A stretch of 13,319 nt of DNA, taken from assembly GCA_016256075.1 (NCBI GenBank), contig SDVU01000445.1, positions 1 to 13,319 of the forward strand. Direction: 5' to 3'. The DNA comes from Dictyocoela muelleri. Lineage: Eukaryota; Microsporidia. This document shows positions 1 to 8,067 of the stretch, in pieces (positions within the stretch are counted from its first letter, which is position 1; every line of letters starts with the position of its first letter). The notes under the pieces are model-generated. The model saw only the letters and a program-made list of their open reading frames with translations. It searched no databases and was not told the origin of the DNA. The translations under genes and the position numbers were made by a program.

Positions 1-997
1 ATACAAAGTTTTTGACTATATCTCTTCCGACATCCTAGGTCCCATTAAAACAAAACATTTTAAAAATACACATAAAGTGGACTACTTCTATCTCTTAACA
101 ATAACTGACATATGCTCAAGATTTACACGAATATATTACATGAAAGACATAACTTCAGAAAGCGTCATTAAATGTTTCCATTCATGGTATAAAATATACC
201 CGGTACCAATCAAGGTGCTCACTGATAACGGCCGGCAATATATTTCAATAAAATTCAAAAATTAATGGAAGAATTCAAGATAAAACATATTCAAACATCA
301 GCTTATAACCCATGTTCAAATGGGATATTTGAACGCATAAATTCAACTATAAAGCAGATATTGAGAATAAATAAGAATATGTCAATAAAGGAAGTTATTC
401 AAATAGCGGAAATTAATTTAAATTTTACGTACAATCGACTTTGGGATCATCTCCTTTTGAAATAATCGAGAAAATTCAGGCTGAGACAAATGAAATTTTG
501 AGAGAATCCAAAATAAAGAAAATTAAAGATATTGAACTTAAAAAGAAAAATTTGGAGAACAACATTAAAAATCAAGGAAGGAAAAATTTTACATTTAAAC
601 TCGGTGATAAGGTCTTAATAAGAAATAACAGTCAAGATAAAATTGATGATTTATACATAGGCCCCTACATAATTACGGAAATAAACGAGGAGAATGGCTT
701 TATTCTAATTCAAAAAGGAAGTTGTTTAAGTCGGCAAAATGTTAAGAATGTAATTTTATTTAATGAAGAGGGAGGATGTCGTGCACACACGACCACAATT
801 TCTAGAAACTTTCATGATAAACTCTGGAAATTTCTAGAAAATCATCAGTATAAAAATAATTTCAAAGACAACCCCCATGACCTTCCAACAAACACATCAC
901 AGACGACAACACAAGAGCCAAAGCAGAGAATATGAGAAACAACGAGGTCCGCCTCACCATTAAATAAATCTTACTTTAACAAATCTATCTATTCACA
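1..997 (+). mobile_element. Ty3/Gypsy-like LTR retrotransposon, 3' end (fossil)
   Basis: The window opens inside the integrase part of a Ty3/Gypsy-type (Metaviridae) polyprotein. The integrase core shows the family landmarks: the first aspartate region, the TDNG motif and the NGIFERIN glutamate region. It is followed by a chromodomain-less C-terminal domain with the typical GDKVLIRN and GPYIITEI segments. A purine-rich stretch ends just before position 777 and reads as the polypurine tract. The sequence from 777 starts TGTCG and a matching ACA end lies near 997, giving a candidate 3' LTR of about 220 bp. The reading frame runs into the LTR. The copy is broken, with about two breaks in the visible part, and its 5' portion lies outside the window. 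It looks moderately old. The family call is firm; the LTR right edge is inference, because the 5' LTR is not visible for comparison. Confidence 0.85.
777..997 (+). repeat. Candidate 3' LTR of the retrotransposon
   Basis: This stretch begins with TG directly after a purine-only run and ends with CA (TGT at the start, ACA at the end), as LTRs of this class do. Its length is within the usual range of short LTRs. The partner LTR is upstream of the window, so neither boundary can be proven here. Part of the fossil described in the previous entry. Confidence 0.5.
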
Positions 998-1035
998 ACT
1001 TTTAGTTTTCGGGCGTATCTCTCCGGAGTGCGTCA

Positions 1036-1090
1036 ATATCTTAATTTAGTGAAAATGCTGCTTCGCAGCATTTTCATTAAATTAAGATAT
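1036..1090. repeat. Long perfect-looking hairpin
   Basis: Two 26-base arms pair around a 3-base loop (TTC at 1062-1064) with a single G-T mismatch at 1049/1077. The core GCTGC-TTC-GCAGC is GC-richer than its surroundings. It lies between the end of the LTR and the relic end at 1230. It could be the middle of a small foldback element or an arm-loop structure, but no outer inverted ends were found. It is not followed by a T-run, so a terminator is not supported. Confidence 0.75.
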
Positions 1091-1202
1091 GTAGAAGCTG
1101 ACATTAATATTCAAATATTATAAGTTCGTCTTATCATTTAGAGCTTATTTGAAATAAGAATCATGTTCTCTCTTCTTACCAATTGAGATTTACTAATTTT
1201 TT

Positions 1203-1230
1203 AAGGTGGTGACTAACCCGTTGTAGAACC
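1203..1230. repeat. Merlin-MITE-like terminus (single copy, partner not seen)
   Basis: The reverse complement begins GGTTCTACAACGGGTTAGTC, which matches 18 of 20 bases of the terminal inverted repeat of the element at 3929-4503. No inverted partner is visible to the left, where the LTR retrotransposon lies. The same bases can also be read on the minus strand as a continuation of the adjacent Merlin transposase frame (…SDKRKS then WFYNGLV). So this may be coding sequence rather than a terminus. Confidence 0.4.
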
Positions 1231-1786
1231 AAGACTTCCTCTTATCGGATAATAAGTATGAGTTTAGTCTTATTTTTTTTCTTATAATAGGTTGCAGAGT
1301 TGAAACATCATGTTTTTTTTGAAAATTTTACAATAACAATACGCGGTTTTAACTTCGATAGCTCCTAAAATCAAAACAGATGGGGTAAATTTTTTCTACA
1401 TTATATTTCCTTTTAGCCCAATATGATTCGTCAATCTGAAATTCTTTCAGATATTCCCCTAGTTGTCTTCTTTCTTTAATAAGATATTCCGAAATTATTT
1501 TCCTAAAAATTGAAAGGATATGAGCATACATTTCTTCTCCTATACCACAATCTACCATCACATATTCCTATGTGAAATGGACCCTTAAAAAATAGAATGC
1601 AAATTTTAAAAAAACAAAAGGAGAGATTTTCGTTCCAGCTAAAATTGATTCTATCAATAAATTTGTTACACATTTAAATTTATTACTTTTTTTGGCAAAT
1701 ACAATGTTGTATCTTTTATTTCTCTTCATTTTCATAGGGTTTTCACATTTTAGATAAATTTTTGAATATGGAATAATGTCTAACAC
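1231..1786 (-). pseudogene. Merlin/IS1595-type DDE transposase relic (copy A)
   Basis: Read on the minus strand, this is a decayed cut-and-paste transposase of the Merlin superfamily (eukaryotic relatives of IS1595/ISXO2). An N-terminal part (1786-1568) ends at an in-frame TAG. The same frame resumes at 1561-1349 with IISEYLIKERRQLGEYLKEF and the catalytic motif IDES near 1425-1436, followed by KRKYN. After a frameshift, LGAIEVKTAYCYCK corresponds to the WVFGxIE strand. After a second shift, LQPIIRKKIRLNSYLLSDK supplies the second catalytic aspartate (SD at 1244-1249). The third acidic region (the usual T-x-x-IES motif) is missing. At least three disabling lesions are visible, so no active product is expected. 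The family call rests on motif order; no search was run. Confidence 0.75.
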
Positions 1787-1895
1787 TTGAAATAATTAAA
1801 TAATTTTGGCATTATCAGATATATATTCAAAGAATTTGTGATCTTTAAATTTGTGGAGTCGTTTAAACATGGGCTAATTAAATATTTTTTTATAA

Positions 1896-2305
1896 TTTAA
1901 TTTGATATTTACACCGGGGTAGTCATCCTCTTCCTTAATAAAATACGCGAATAGGGAAATATGGTATTAACAAAGAATAATAGAAATATTTAGATGTCAT
2001 CTAACTAAATTATTGTAGTGTTATTTGTTTATATTCAATCAATATCTAACTTTTTCTAAAAAAGCAAAAAGCAGCCTTTTTTAGAAAAAGTTAGATATTG
2101 ATTGAATATAAACAAATAACACTACAATAATTTAGTTAGATGACATCTAAAAATTTCTATTATTATTTGTTAATATCATATTTGCCTATTCGTGTTCTTT
2201 TCTTAAGGGGGGCTAACCCGTTTGAGAATCAAAATCAATTTTTGATAATGAAATTTATAAATGAAACACCAGAAAAATATCATCACAAACGAAACCCCCA
2301 AAAAA
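1896..2305. repeat. Relic of repeat R, split by a MITE
   Basis: The right flank of the palindromic MITE (2231 to about 2305) closely follows 10200-10280 of element R, including TTTTTGATAATGAA, CACCAGAAAAA, ATCATCACAAA and a C-run. The left flank (about 1896-1908, TTTAATTTGATAT) matches the bases immediately preceding in R. A copy of R therefore existed here before the MITE landed in it. Only about 90 bp of R remain recognisable. Confidence 0.65.
1904..2230. mobile_element. Palindromic foldback MITE, Merlin-like ends
   Basis: The core from about 1945 to 2195 is a near-perfect palindrome of some 120 bp per arm, with an 11-base loop at 2065-2075 and only scattered mismatches. Weaker pairing continues outward to ends reading CGGGGTAGTC (left) and the complement of CGGGTTAGCC (right). 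The right end resembles the GGTTCTCCAACGGTTTAGTC terminus of the element at 3929-4503. It encodes nothing and would depend on a transposase in trans. The outer edges are uncertain by about 10 bp, and the flanks do not give a clean target duplication. Confidence 0.7.
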
Positions 2306-2432
2306 TATTTTTATAAGAATAAAATTTTATTTAAATTCAAATTCAGACTAAATTGTTAATAAGTATTGAAATTAAATTATAAATTTTAATAAAAAATATT
2401 TATTTTAAAAAAATAATTCATTAATTTCGACA

Positions 2433-2440
2433 ATATAGAC
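2433..2440. repeat. Target site duplication (left), ATATAGAC
   Basis: The eight bases ATATAGAC immediately precede the left end of the hAT MITE and recur exactly at 3023-3030 after its right end. Confidence 0.9.
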
Positions 2441-3022
2441 CAATGTTTCGCAACCTGTTTTTGATTTTGGATTATTTTTTGCCCCTCTCAGACTTTTTTT
2501 AAAAAATCGCTCCCCTCAGACTTTTTTTATAAAAATCGCTTCCCCACAACCTCAGATTTTTTTAAAAAATACCTCCCCCCCCGTTTTAAAATTTGTTCAG
2601 TGTAAATAAAAAAATAGACAAACTAAGGTAAATTTTTGTAATTTTTTATAAAATTTACATTTCTAAGATAAAAATTCTTCACAAAGTAACAAAATAATTT
2701 ACATAATTTCTAAACACGTTGAAATAAAAACATTATCAAATTTATTGGTTAATCACATTACTACATATAGAAGAATTTTTAGTTTTAAGTTCATAAAATC
2801 AATAGTTATTTAATGTTATAGATTTTAGTTTCTATCCCTTATGGTATTAAATCATTAAATTTAATTTAAAAAATATTCATAAATTTGTTATTTTAGATGC
2901 AAAAAATGATAATGTCCAATTGTTTTTGACTTTGATTTTTTCGTTTTTTAATTTTTTTTGCCCCCTCAAAAACAATAATCACCCCCCCCTAGGGGTGATA
3001 TCGCCCAATTTGAGAAACACTG
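2441..3022. mobile_element. Non-autonomous hAT element (MITE), 582 bp
   Basis: The left end CAATGTTTCGCAACCTG and the reverse complement of the right end, CAGTGTTTCTCAAATTGG, form a short imperfect inverted repeat of the CAGTG type usual for hAT elements. An exact 8-bp duplication flanks it (2433-2440, 3023-3030). Both subterminal zones are rich in C-runs such as GCCCCTC, which pair as inverted subterminal motifs. The interior is AT-rich and noncoding. A short tandem array lies near the left end. It would have been moved by a hAT transposase in trans. The exact duplication suggests it is not very old. Confidence 0.88.
2481..2583. repeat. Three tandem units of about 35 bp
   Basis: Three consecutive units share CCTCAGA, a T-run, an A-run and ATCGCTCCCC or a close variant. 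They lie in the left subterminal part of the hAT MITE and may have grown from its transposase-binding motifs. Confidence 0.75.
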
Positions 3023-3030
3023 ATATAGAC
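3023..3030. repeat. Target site duplication (right), ATATAGAC
   Basis: Exact partner of 2433-2440, directly after the right end of the hAT MITE. Confidence 0.9.
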
Positions 3031-3100
3031 ATTCAATATCCAGTAGAACATTTTTAACCATATATTTGATAGTTTTTCTCTTAGTAATTAATAAATAAAC

Positions 3101-3257
3101 CTAAGGTGTTCGTATACTAGATTTTACTTTTTATAAATGAGTCTGCCGAATATAAGTATTTAAATTTTGTTTTAACAAAGGATTTCTGTTTTTTCGCCCA
3201 TGGCGAAAAAACGGATGTTCGTCTATGACAAAAATCCCTAGTTTCGTCAATGAAGTA
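3101..3257. repeat. Mosaic dispersed repeat, copy 1
   Basis: Bases 3101-3170 (starting CTAAGGTGTTCGTATAC) are a direct repeat of 9821-9890. The next block, about 3181-3257, is an inverted copy of 9747-9820 (shared GACGAACATCCG). It contains a hairpin at 3188-3212 with GTTTTTTCGCC pairing GGCGAAAAAAC around CAT. The two blocks are in different relative orientation in the two copies. No coding potential and no family recognised. Confidence 0.75.
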
Positions 3258-3374
3258 AATTAAAAAAAATAAAATTTACCCTTCATACTATGTCAATTTT
3301 TATTTCTTAACGAGTAAACGAGGTGGTGTATTATTATACATAACGAAATGTCCATAAATAGGATGAAATAAAAG

Positions 3375-3515
3375 ATGGCTTCGAGTGATATAGATGACAA
3401 TCAAGAAGATGAACGGATGGTATTTTTAAAAGACCGTGAATTGTTTGTAATAATCACGCATGACCATGGACAAATGACTGAAAAAATTAAAAAAAATGCA
3501 GCTAGAAATAAATGA
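3375..3515 (+). CDS. Small unassigned ORF, 46 codons
   Basis: The frame runs from ATG at 3375 to TGA at 3513-3515 and reads MASSDIDDNQEDERMVFLKD, continuing RELFVIITHDHGQMTEKIKK and a short basic tail. It is acidic at the start and basic at the end, and it lacks the Ile/Lys/Asn/Phe runs seen in random frames of this AT-rich region, so it may be a real gene start. I do not recognise the family. It could be the N-terminus of a longer transposon-borne DNA-binding protein truncated by the TGA. No membrane segment or signal peptide is visible. Confidence 0.35.
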   Translation: MASSDIDDNQEDERMVFLKDRELFVIITHDHGQMTEKIKKNAARNK

Positions 3516-3590
3516 TTTATGTTTAAAAATTATACTGCTACTGAAATAGTTTGCCTTTTTTTAATAATGAGGACCTTATAACAAATAATA

Positions 3591-3745
3591 TGTCGCGCTA
3601 GTGCGTGACCTGCCAAAAAATCGAGAGTTTTTATTATTTCAACTTATAACTGTTATTTTTTTATATATTGATCTTTATTAATTTTATTTTATGAAATTTT
3701 TGTTAATTTTTTGTTGACAGTGGAAAGTTGAACACACTACATAAT
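3591..3745. repeat. P element, left inverted arm
   Basis: This arm pairs with 4650-4739 plus 8172-8235. Because it is uninterrupted, it preserves the empty site of the hAT insertion: CTTATAAC at 3643-3650 is the complement of GTTATAAG, the duplication flanking the hAT in the other arm. Confidence 0.75.
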
Positions 3746-3920
3746 TGCTAATAAATTACACGGTTACAATTAATTCACAACACCATAATTAAATTATTAC
3801 ATATATTTAACTAATAAATTTAATCTTAAATATATAAATTTTTATTTCAAACTTAAATTTTTAATTTTATAAATTATAGTATATTTATGATTTATTATAA
3901 ATATCATAAATTATATAGTC

Positions 3921-3928
3921 AAGATTTT
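3921..3928. repeat. Target site duplication (left), AAGATTTT
   Basis: Eight bases identical to 4504-4511, immediately outside the inverted ends of the Merlin-type MITE. Confidence 0.9.
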
Positions 3929-4503
3929 GGTTCTCCAACGGTTTAGTCTAACCGAAAGTGATATCTAGAGAAAGAATGACAAGTGTGAATGAATATCGAA
4001 ATTTCATGGTAATTAATATTCCTGAATCTTTTTTTTTCTAGGATTTTTTTTTCATTACAAATTAGAAAATTTGCGTTGCAAATTTCCTAATTTGTAATGA
4101 AAAAAATAATCTTAGAAAAAAAAATTCCAGGAATATTAATTGTTGGATGTAAAAAGGTTACATCCAGTAAATTGTGAGGATAAAAAGTGTTTTGAATAAG
4201 TGATAATGTGTTTTACAATATAAGGAGATATTTACTCCTTATCGAGTATATATTTAAGATTATTGGTTTATTAAAAGGAGTTTATTTGAGATATAAAGAT
4301 TATTGGTGGTTTATAAGTATAAAAGAATTTATTTTAAATAAAATATGTCATTTGAGAAATATTCTTTTTATTCTTTTCTTGCAACCACTGGCGACGGCCA
4401 GGGACAATCCAACCTTAATTACCATGAAATTTCGATATTCATTCACACTTGTCATTCTTTCTCTAGATATCACTTTCAGGTTAGACTAAACCGTTGGAGA
4501 ACC
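3929..4503. mobile_element. Merlin-type MITE, 575 bp, young
   Basis: Both ends carry an inverted repeat of about 90 bp beginning GGTTCTCCAACGGTTTAGTC. Between 3929-4017 and 4415-4503 I see only one single-base length difference. The ends start with GG and are flanked by an exact 8-bp duplication (AAGATTTT), which matches Merlin. The interior holds a 131-bp palindrome (4011-4141) and an AT-rich noncoding stretch with a small hairpin at 4144-4166 (TGGATGTAA pairing TTACATCCA). Open frames in 4208-4578 are of low complexity and cross the element boundary, so they are not called. The near-identity of the arms and exact duplication make it one of the youngest insertions here, and it sits inside element P. 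Confidence 0.88.
4011..4141. repeat. 131-bp palindrome inside the Merlin-type MITE
   Basis: Arms of about 63 bp pair around GTT at 4075-4077, with few mismatches. The outer ends AATTAATATTCC and GGAATATTAATT fall exactly where the left terminal repeat stops (the right terminal repeat has the same TAATTAA edge). It may be a nested foldback element or a local inverted duplication. No separate target duplication is evident. Confidence 0.8.
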
Positions 4504-4511
4504 AAGATTTT
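4504..4511. repeat. Target site duplication (right), AAGATTTT
   Basis: Exact partner of 3921-3928. Confidence 0.9.
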
Positions 4512-4649
4512 AATTACTTTTTTTAAAAAAATACTGTTATTACGAAAAATTTGTTATTTTACAAAAATTATTAATTAATAATCAGTAAATATATTTATTA
4601 TGTGTTTATTTGACTAGAGATTAGAATAAATTGTATTACTAGAAACTAG

Positions 4650-4739
4650 TGACTAGTGGGTTCAAGCCCCACTTTCACCAAAAATTTAACAAAAATTTCA
4701 TAAAATAAAATTAATAAAAATCAATATATAAAAAAAACA
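4650..4739. repeat. P element, right inverted arm (inner part)
   Basis: Inverted copy of about 3651-3740. It starts with a tRNA T-arm-like stem-loop (GTGGG TTCAAGC CCCAC at 4653-4669), whose counterpart in the left arm has decayed. It ends where the hAT element begins. Confidence 0.7.
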
Positions 4740-4762
4740 GTTATGTAAGTTGGTTTTTTTTT

Positions 4763-4855
4763 TGCATTTAAGCAAGTTTTTTGAAATTTTTATAAACTTT
4801 GCATCTTTTTGCAATTTTTTAACATTTTTTTGCATATTTTTTGAATTTTTTTGCC
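4763..4855. repeat. hAT 1 left subterminal TGCATTT-type motifs
   Basis: At least four TTTGCAT or TTTGCAA motifs occur within about 90 bp (4763, 4800, 4809 and 4830 regions), all in the same orientation, next to the left boundary of hAT element 1. Probable former transposase-binding sites. Confidence 0.55.
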
Positions 4856-4949
4856 TCTTATGAAAAATCCAGAAATAATTAACAACAAGGCTATAGTCTT
4901 TATTAAGTAATAAACCGACGAATTCAGAATAGAAAAAAGGAAAAATGTC

Positions 4950-6197
4950 CTTTTTTTCGATTTATGTAAATTCGACGTTAAAACCGACAAAAAATCGACT
5001 GTAAATAGCCCTCGTACCACCATCAAGGGTACTTCTCTCTCGATCCTTTTATCAGTAAAAAATAAAGGAAATGCCATCGACGAGATCACGACTCTGAAAT
5101 AAAATGATTTTAAAGATGAGCTACATATGGCTTCTTTATCTGCTTATATACCTTTAAAGAAGTTAAACTGTCCAGTGATGATCGCGCTATTTCCATATAT
5201 AAATTAAAAAACCACTCTCCGAGTTGGCAGCAATTTCTTACGTTTTTAATCATTTTGCGTTCGAGAATCTTTCTAATCTTAAACATTTACTAAAAGGCAA
5301 AAAACTCATCTTATTATCGACGAAAGTGAGATTAGAAAAACTAGGTATTTTAATATCCTGGGAGATCTCATTGATAATCCGATGAAAACTTACGTGTTAG
5401 ATGTTATTCCTATCCATGACATGGTTAAGCTGGATTGTAATTCAGTAGCTGTGTATATTAACACATGTTTATACAAGTTAGAATTTGCCAGATAGGACAG
5501 TCTACTAATTAACAGCGATGACCTCTTTATATGCTCAAGAGCTCTCTATCCTGAAACAAACCTTTAAGAATATGTTCTATGTGAGATGTTTTGAGCTTCT
5601 TATTCATAATTATGTTTAAAGATCAAAGAGAACTTTTTGGATATGGACGCCTGTATTGCTTCCGTGAAGTCCTTGGCAATAAAAAAAGGACCCGTAAGTC
5701 ATTGTTCTCATTGATAAATACACCCGTGACGTAATTATAACCATATGGACAAGTTAGTTAAATGACGCTTTATATTACTGCAAGAATTTACCGGCAATAA
5801 GATTAATTATTTCCCAGATCGATGGAGACGGAATTATATAAAAAAGCAAAGCAGGTCGTCAAAATTCCAAACTTTTTTTAAGAATTAATAGCCGTGAAAG
5901 AATGTTACAGTGGTTTGATTGAAATATTAAAGGCTTTGAATCATCTAAGTTTACTATTGTAAATTACCTTACCACCATTGTCAAGTTAATTTCAGAGATG
6001 ATTTGATAAAAATACGAAAATACATCGAAAGTCGTTTAGCCAAGAATGACATTACAAAAATTTGGCCTTTAGTAACCAAGATTTATCTCCAGAGAACTAT
6101 ACCTTTCTCAGAGCTTGTCCTTCAACTTCTATAGAAGTTGAAAGAAGCTTTTCCATGCTAAAGAAACTTTCAGCCGAGGATAGAAATTTTAAGTCTA

Positions 6198-6233
<36 letters not shown>

Positions 6234-6262
6234 TACTTGCAGATTATTATAACTCAAAATAA
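4950..6262 (+). pseudogene. hAT transposase relic, CGBP1-like group (copy 1)
   Basis: Pieces of a hAT transposase appear in order on the plus strand. A decayed N-terminal zinc-finger-like zone (LCKFDVKTDKKSTVNS) lies at 4962-5009. LSAYIPLKKLNCPV, near 5136, is the usual 'IPLxKLxNP' segment of this group. The catalytic-domain start IIDESEIRKTRYFNILGDL begins near 5313 and continues to a stop at 5493-5495. DMDACIASVKSLAIKKGPV near 5640 follows. The C-terminal dimerisation motif is CPSTSIEVERSFSMLKKLSA (6117-6176), then EDRNF. Several in-frame stops and frameshifts separate the pieces. The C-terminal motif is well kept, the middle poorly. It is the transposase of the surrounding element; the TA microsatellite at 6201-6230 follows the conserved C-terminus. 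No product expected. Confidence 0.82.
6201..6230. repeat. (TA)n microsatellite
   Basis: About 15 uninterrupted TA units directly follow the conserved C-terminal motif of the hAT transposase relic and extend its frame artificially with Tyr-Ile repeats. Confidence 0.9.
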
Positions 6263-6374
6263 TAAATTTATATTATTTATATTATCATTAACAGAATAGA
6301 TTTTTTTTCAAAGCTAGTCTAAAATTTTTTCCCTCGAGTGACCTAGTCCAAATCCCCCCACAATGATAAAAATA

Positions 6375-6978
6375 TAAAAAAAATTGGCATTCACTATCCA
6401 TAGGGGGGGCGCTAGCTCTTCATACAGAAGAGCTCAGGATAAACTGATTTTATAGTTAAGATTCCCATGATTTGTTGCAATGGTTAGGGCACTTGGAATC
6501 CAGTGAAACTTCTCATATGTCATACAAAATATATCATATTATCTTCATAATATTTGAAATTTTGTATATAATATAAGAAGTTCTGATACTTAAAAATACC
6601 CGTAAAATCAATCCAACAATCTGAAAAACTCTTCGTTTTTAAATTTACTAGAACAAAAACCGGTTTTCACTACTAACCAAAATATAGCTATAGCTTTTTA
6701 GCTATTATTAATACTAAATTTAGACCGAAATTTGTGATAATTCATATAAATTGGTATCGACCCCTCAGTCTTATAAAAATATAATACTGCTCATTTACTA
6801 CAATTTATAATAAAATTTTTAAATCTCATATTTTTTATATTTTTTTCGGTCCAAAAATCATTTATAAATAAAAAAATAGTTATGGCGACAAAACCCTTTT
6901 TTTATTTTTTAGGGGCCGCTAGCTCTTCATAAAGAAGAGCTAGCGGCCCCCTATGAATAGTGAGTGCCAAAAAATTAT
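6375..6978. mobile_element. Inverted-repeat MITE with GC-rich hairpin ends
   Basis: The left end TTGGCATTCACTATCCATAG (6384-6403), followed by a G-run and CGCTAGCTCTTC, is inverted relative to 6914-6970 (TTGGCACTCACTATTCATAG as complement). TATA flanks both sides of the outer A/T-rich tips (about 6373-6376 and 6976-6979), so a TA target as in Tc1/mariner-like MITEs is possible. Each end contains a local hairpin. The left hairpin has an 8-bp stem, the right a perfect 17-bp stem. The interior is noncoding. It lies within hAT element 1, so it is younger than that insertion. Confidence 0.72.
6912..6950. repeat. Perfect 17-bp GC-rich hairpin
   Basis: GGGGCCGCTAGCTCTTC pairs perfectly with GAAGAGCTAGCGGCCCC around ATAAA. 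It is the most GC-rich and most stable short structure in the window and is part of the right end of the MITE. Confidence 0.92.
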
Positions 6979-7079
6979 ATTACCACTGCATGAACTTAGA
7001 ATTTATAGAAGGTGAGTTACAAACATTTAATTGTAAAAAACTTTCTGATTGATGTTCCTCAAGGGAGACTTTTGTTTTC

Positions 7080-7830
7080 AGAAAAAAGTTTGTCATGCTT
7101 TTTTTTATCTACCTGACAAAAAAGTTATAAAAGGAACAAGGATCTCTTAGCATGGCGATGTATGAGTAAGGGTTGCCCATCTTTTGCAAATATACTATAG
7201 AATCCGATAGTATTTTTTTGAAGTTTTCGGCCTTAAAATAAATATAATTTTTAAAATTATAGGGAAATATAGTGTAAGAACACCATTACATTCTATCATA
7301 AACTCTATACTATCAGTGTCAAGAAATTTTATTATAAAAGTAAAAACGGAATAAAACACGAAAATCGCAAACAAGACTTCTTAAGTCGAAAGCTAGGTGG
7401 CGCTAATTCTATTTTACAGAAGAATGAAACAATGTTAAACTATAAATTCAAGCCCCACTGTGGTTGCTAACCTGATAATAGAACTGGATCCTTAGTAATT
7501 GTGAAAACTAGAGGTAAAATAACTAGAATGTTCGCACAGATCATACCGATAAAAAGGCATCGACAATTTTGCCAATAATATATATAACGAGTAGTTCCGT
7601 GATCGATAGTACATACCGATGAGCATAGTTCGTATAGCCGATTCACTCAAAATGGCTTCGAAAATTTGACTATATGCCATAAATATAATTTAGTTGATAA
7701 CATTAATAATGTGTATGCTCAGCATATTAAATCTATGTATAATTCAATAACGAGGCAATTAAGAACAGTAATGTGTCTTAGCAAACAAGAGGTTCCAATT
7801 TCTAAGCGAGACATGCATTTTATTCAATAA
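7080..7830 (+). pseudogene. ISXO2-like/Merlin transposase relic (copy B)
   Basis: A second, clearly different Merlin-type transposase, on the plus strand. The N-terminal zinc-ribbon-like part LLAWRCMSKGCPSFANIL lies near 7141-7194. The helical part NTITFYHKLYTISVKKFYYK then leads into LSRKLGGANSILQKNETMLN, where KNET (7420-7431) replaces the catalytic IDET, then YKFKPHCGC to a TAA at 7468. In the same frame follow PDNRTGSLVIVKTRGKITRM and, after a shifted segment (STILPIIYITSS), HTDEHSSY at 7612-7635 with the second catalytic aspartate. The third acidic site reads QHIKSMYNS, with Lys at 7729-7731 in place of the usual Glu. Two of three catalytic residues are lost, and there are several stops. 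This subfamily (IDETMLN, HTDEHSSY) is the one known as ISXO2-like in microsporidia, which supports the organism guess. Confidence 0.8.
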
Positions 7831-7886
7831 TAAGGAAAAATTTTCGGAAAAAAATATCGGAAATAATTAAAGCGAAATATTTTAAT

Positions 7887-7928
7887 TTCTTTAATTTAAT
7901 CTCTTTAATTTAATTTCTTTAATTTAAT
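7887..7928. repeat. Three tandem 14-mers
   Basis: TTCTTTAATTTAAT is repeated three times without gaps, the middle unit starting with C. It lies near the right end of hAT element 1. Confidence 0.9.
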
Positions 7929-8067
7929 TTTTTTTATTTATTTTTTTTTAATTAAATTAAATACCTAGTACAAAATTTTCCCCGGGGGTATGTAATACCT
8001 TCGTTTTATTCTATAAGATTTTTTATGTATTTTTTCTGTATTTTTTATGTATTTTTATATATATATT

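Noticed and set aside
1036-1090. Rho-independent-type terminator
   Set aside because: No T-run follows, and the genome is eukaryotic by its element content; better read as a palindrome.
4208-4578. Two overlapping plus-strand ORFs
   Set aside because: They run through the Merlin-type MITE interior and its terminal repeat; one continues beyond the element end. Composition is that of random AT-rich sequence.
4790-5089. 99-codon minus-strand ORF
   Set aside because: It lies opposite the N-terminal part of the hAT transposase relic and the subterminal repeats, and its residues are low-complexity. Shadow frame.
6470-6520. A-box-like GCAATGGTTAGGGCAC
   Set aside because: No B box at suitable distance and no stems; judged chance similarity inside the MITE.
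7441-7470. B-box-like TTCAAGCCCCACTG taken first as a tRNA fragment
   Set aside because: It is in frame within the ISXO2-like transposase relic (YKFKPHCGC); no A box at tRNA spacing.
7492-7680. 62-codon minus-strand ORF
   Set aside because: Antisense to the ISXO2-like relic containing HTDEHSSY.
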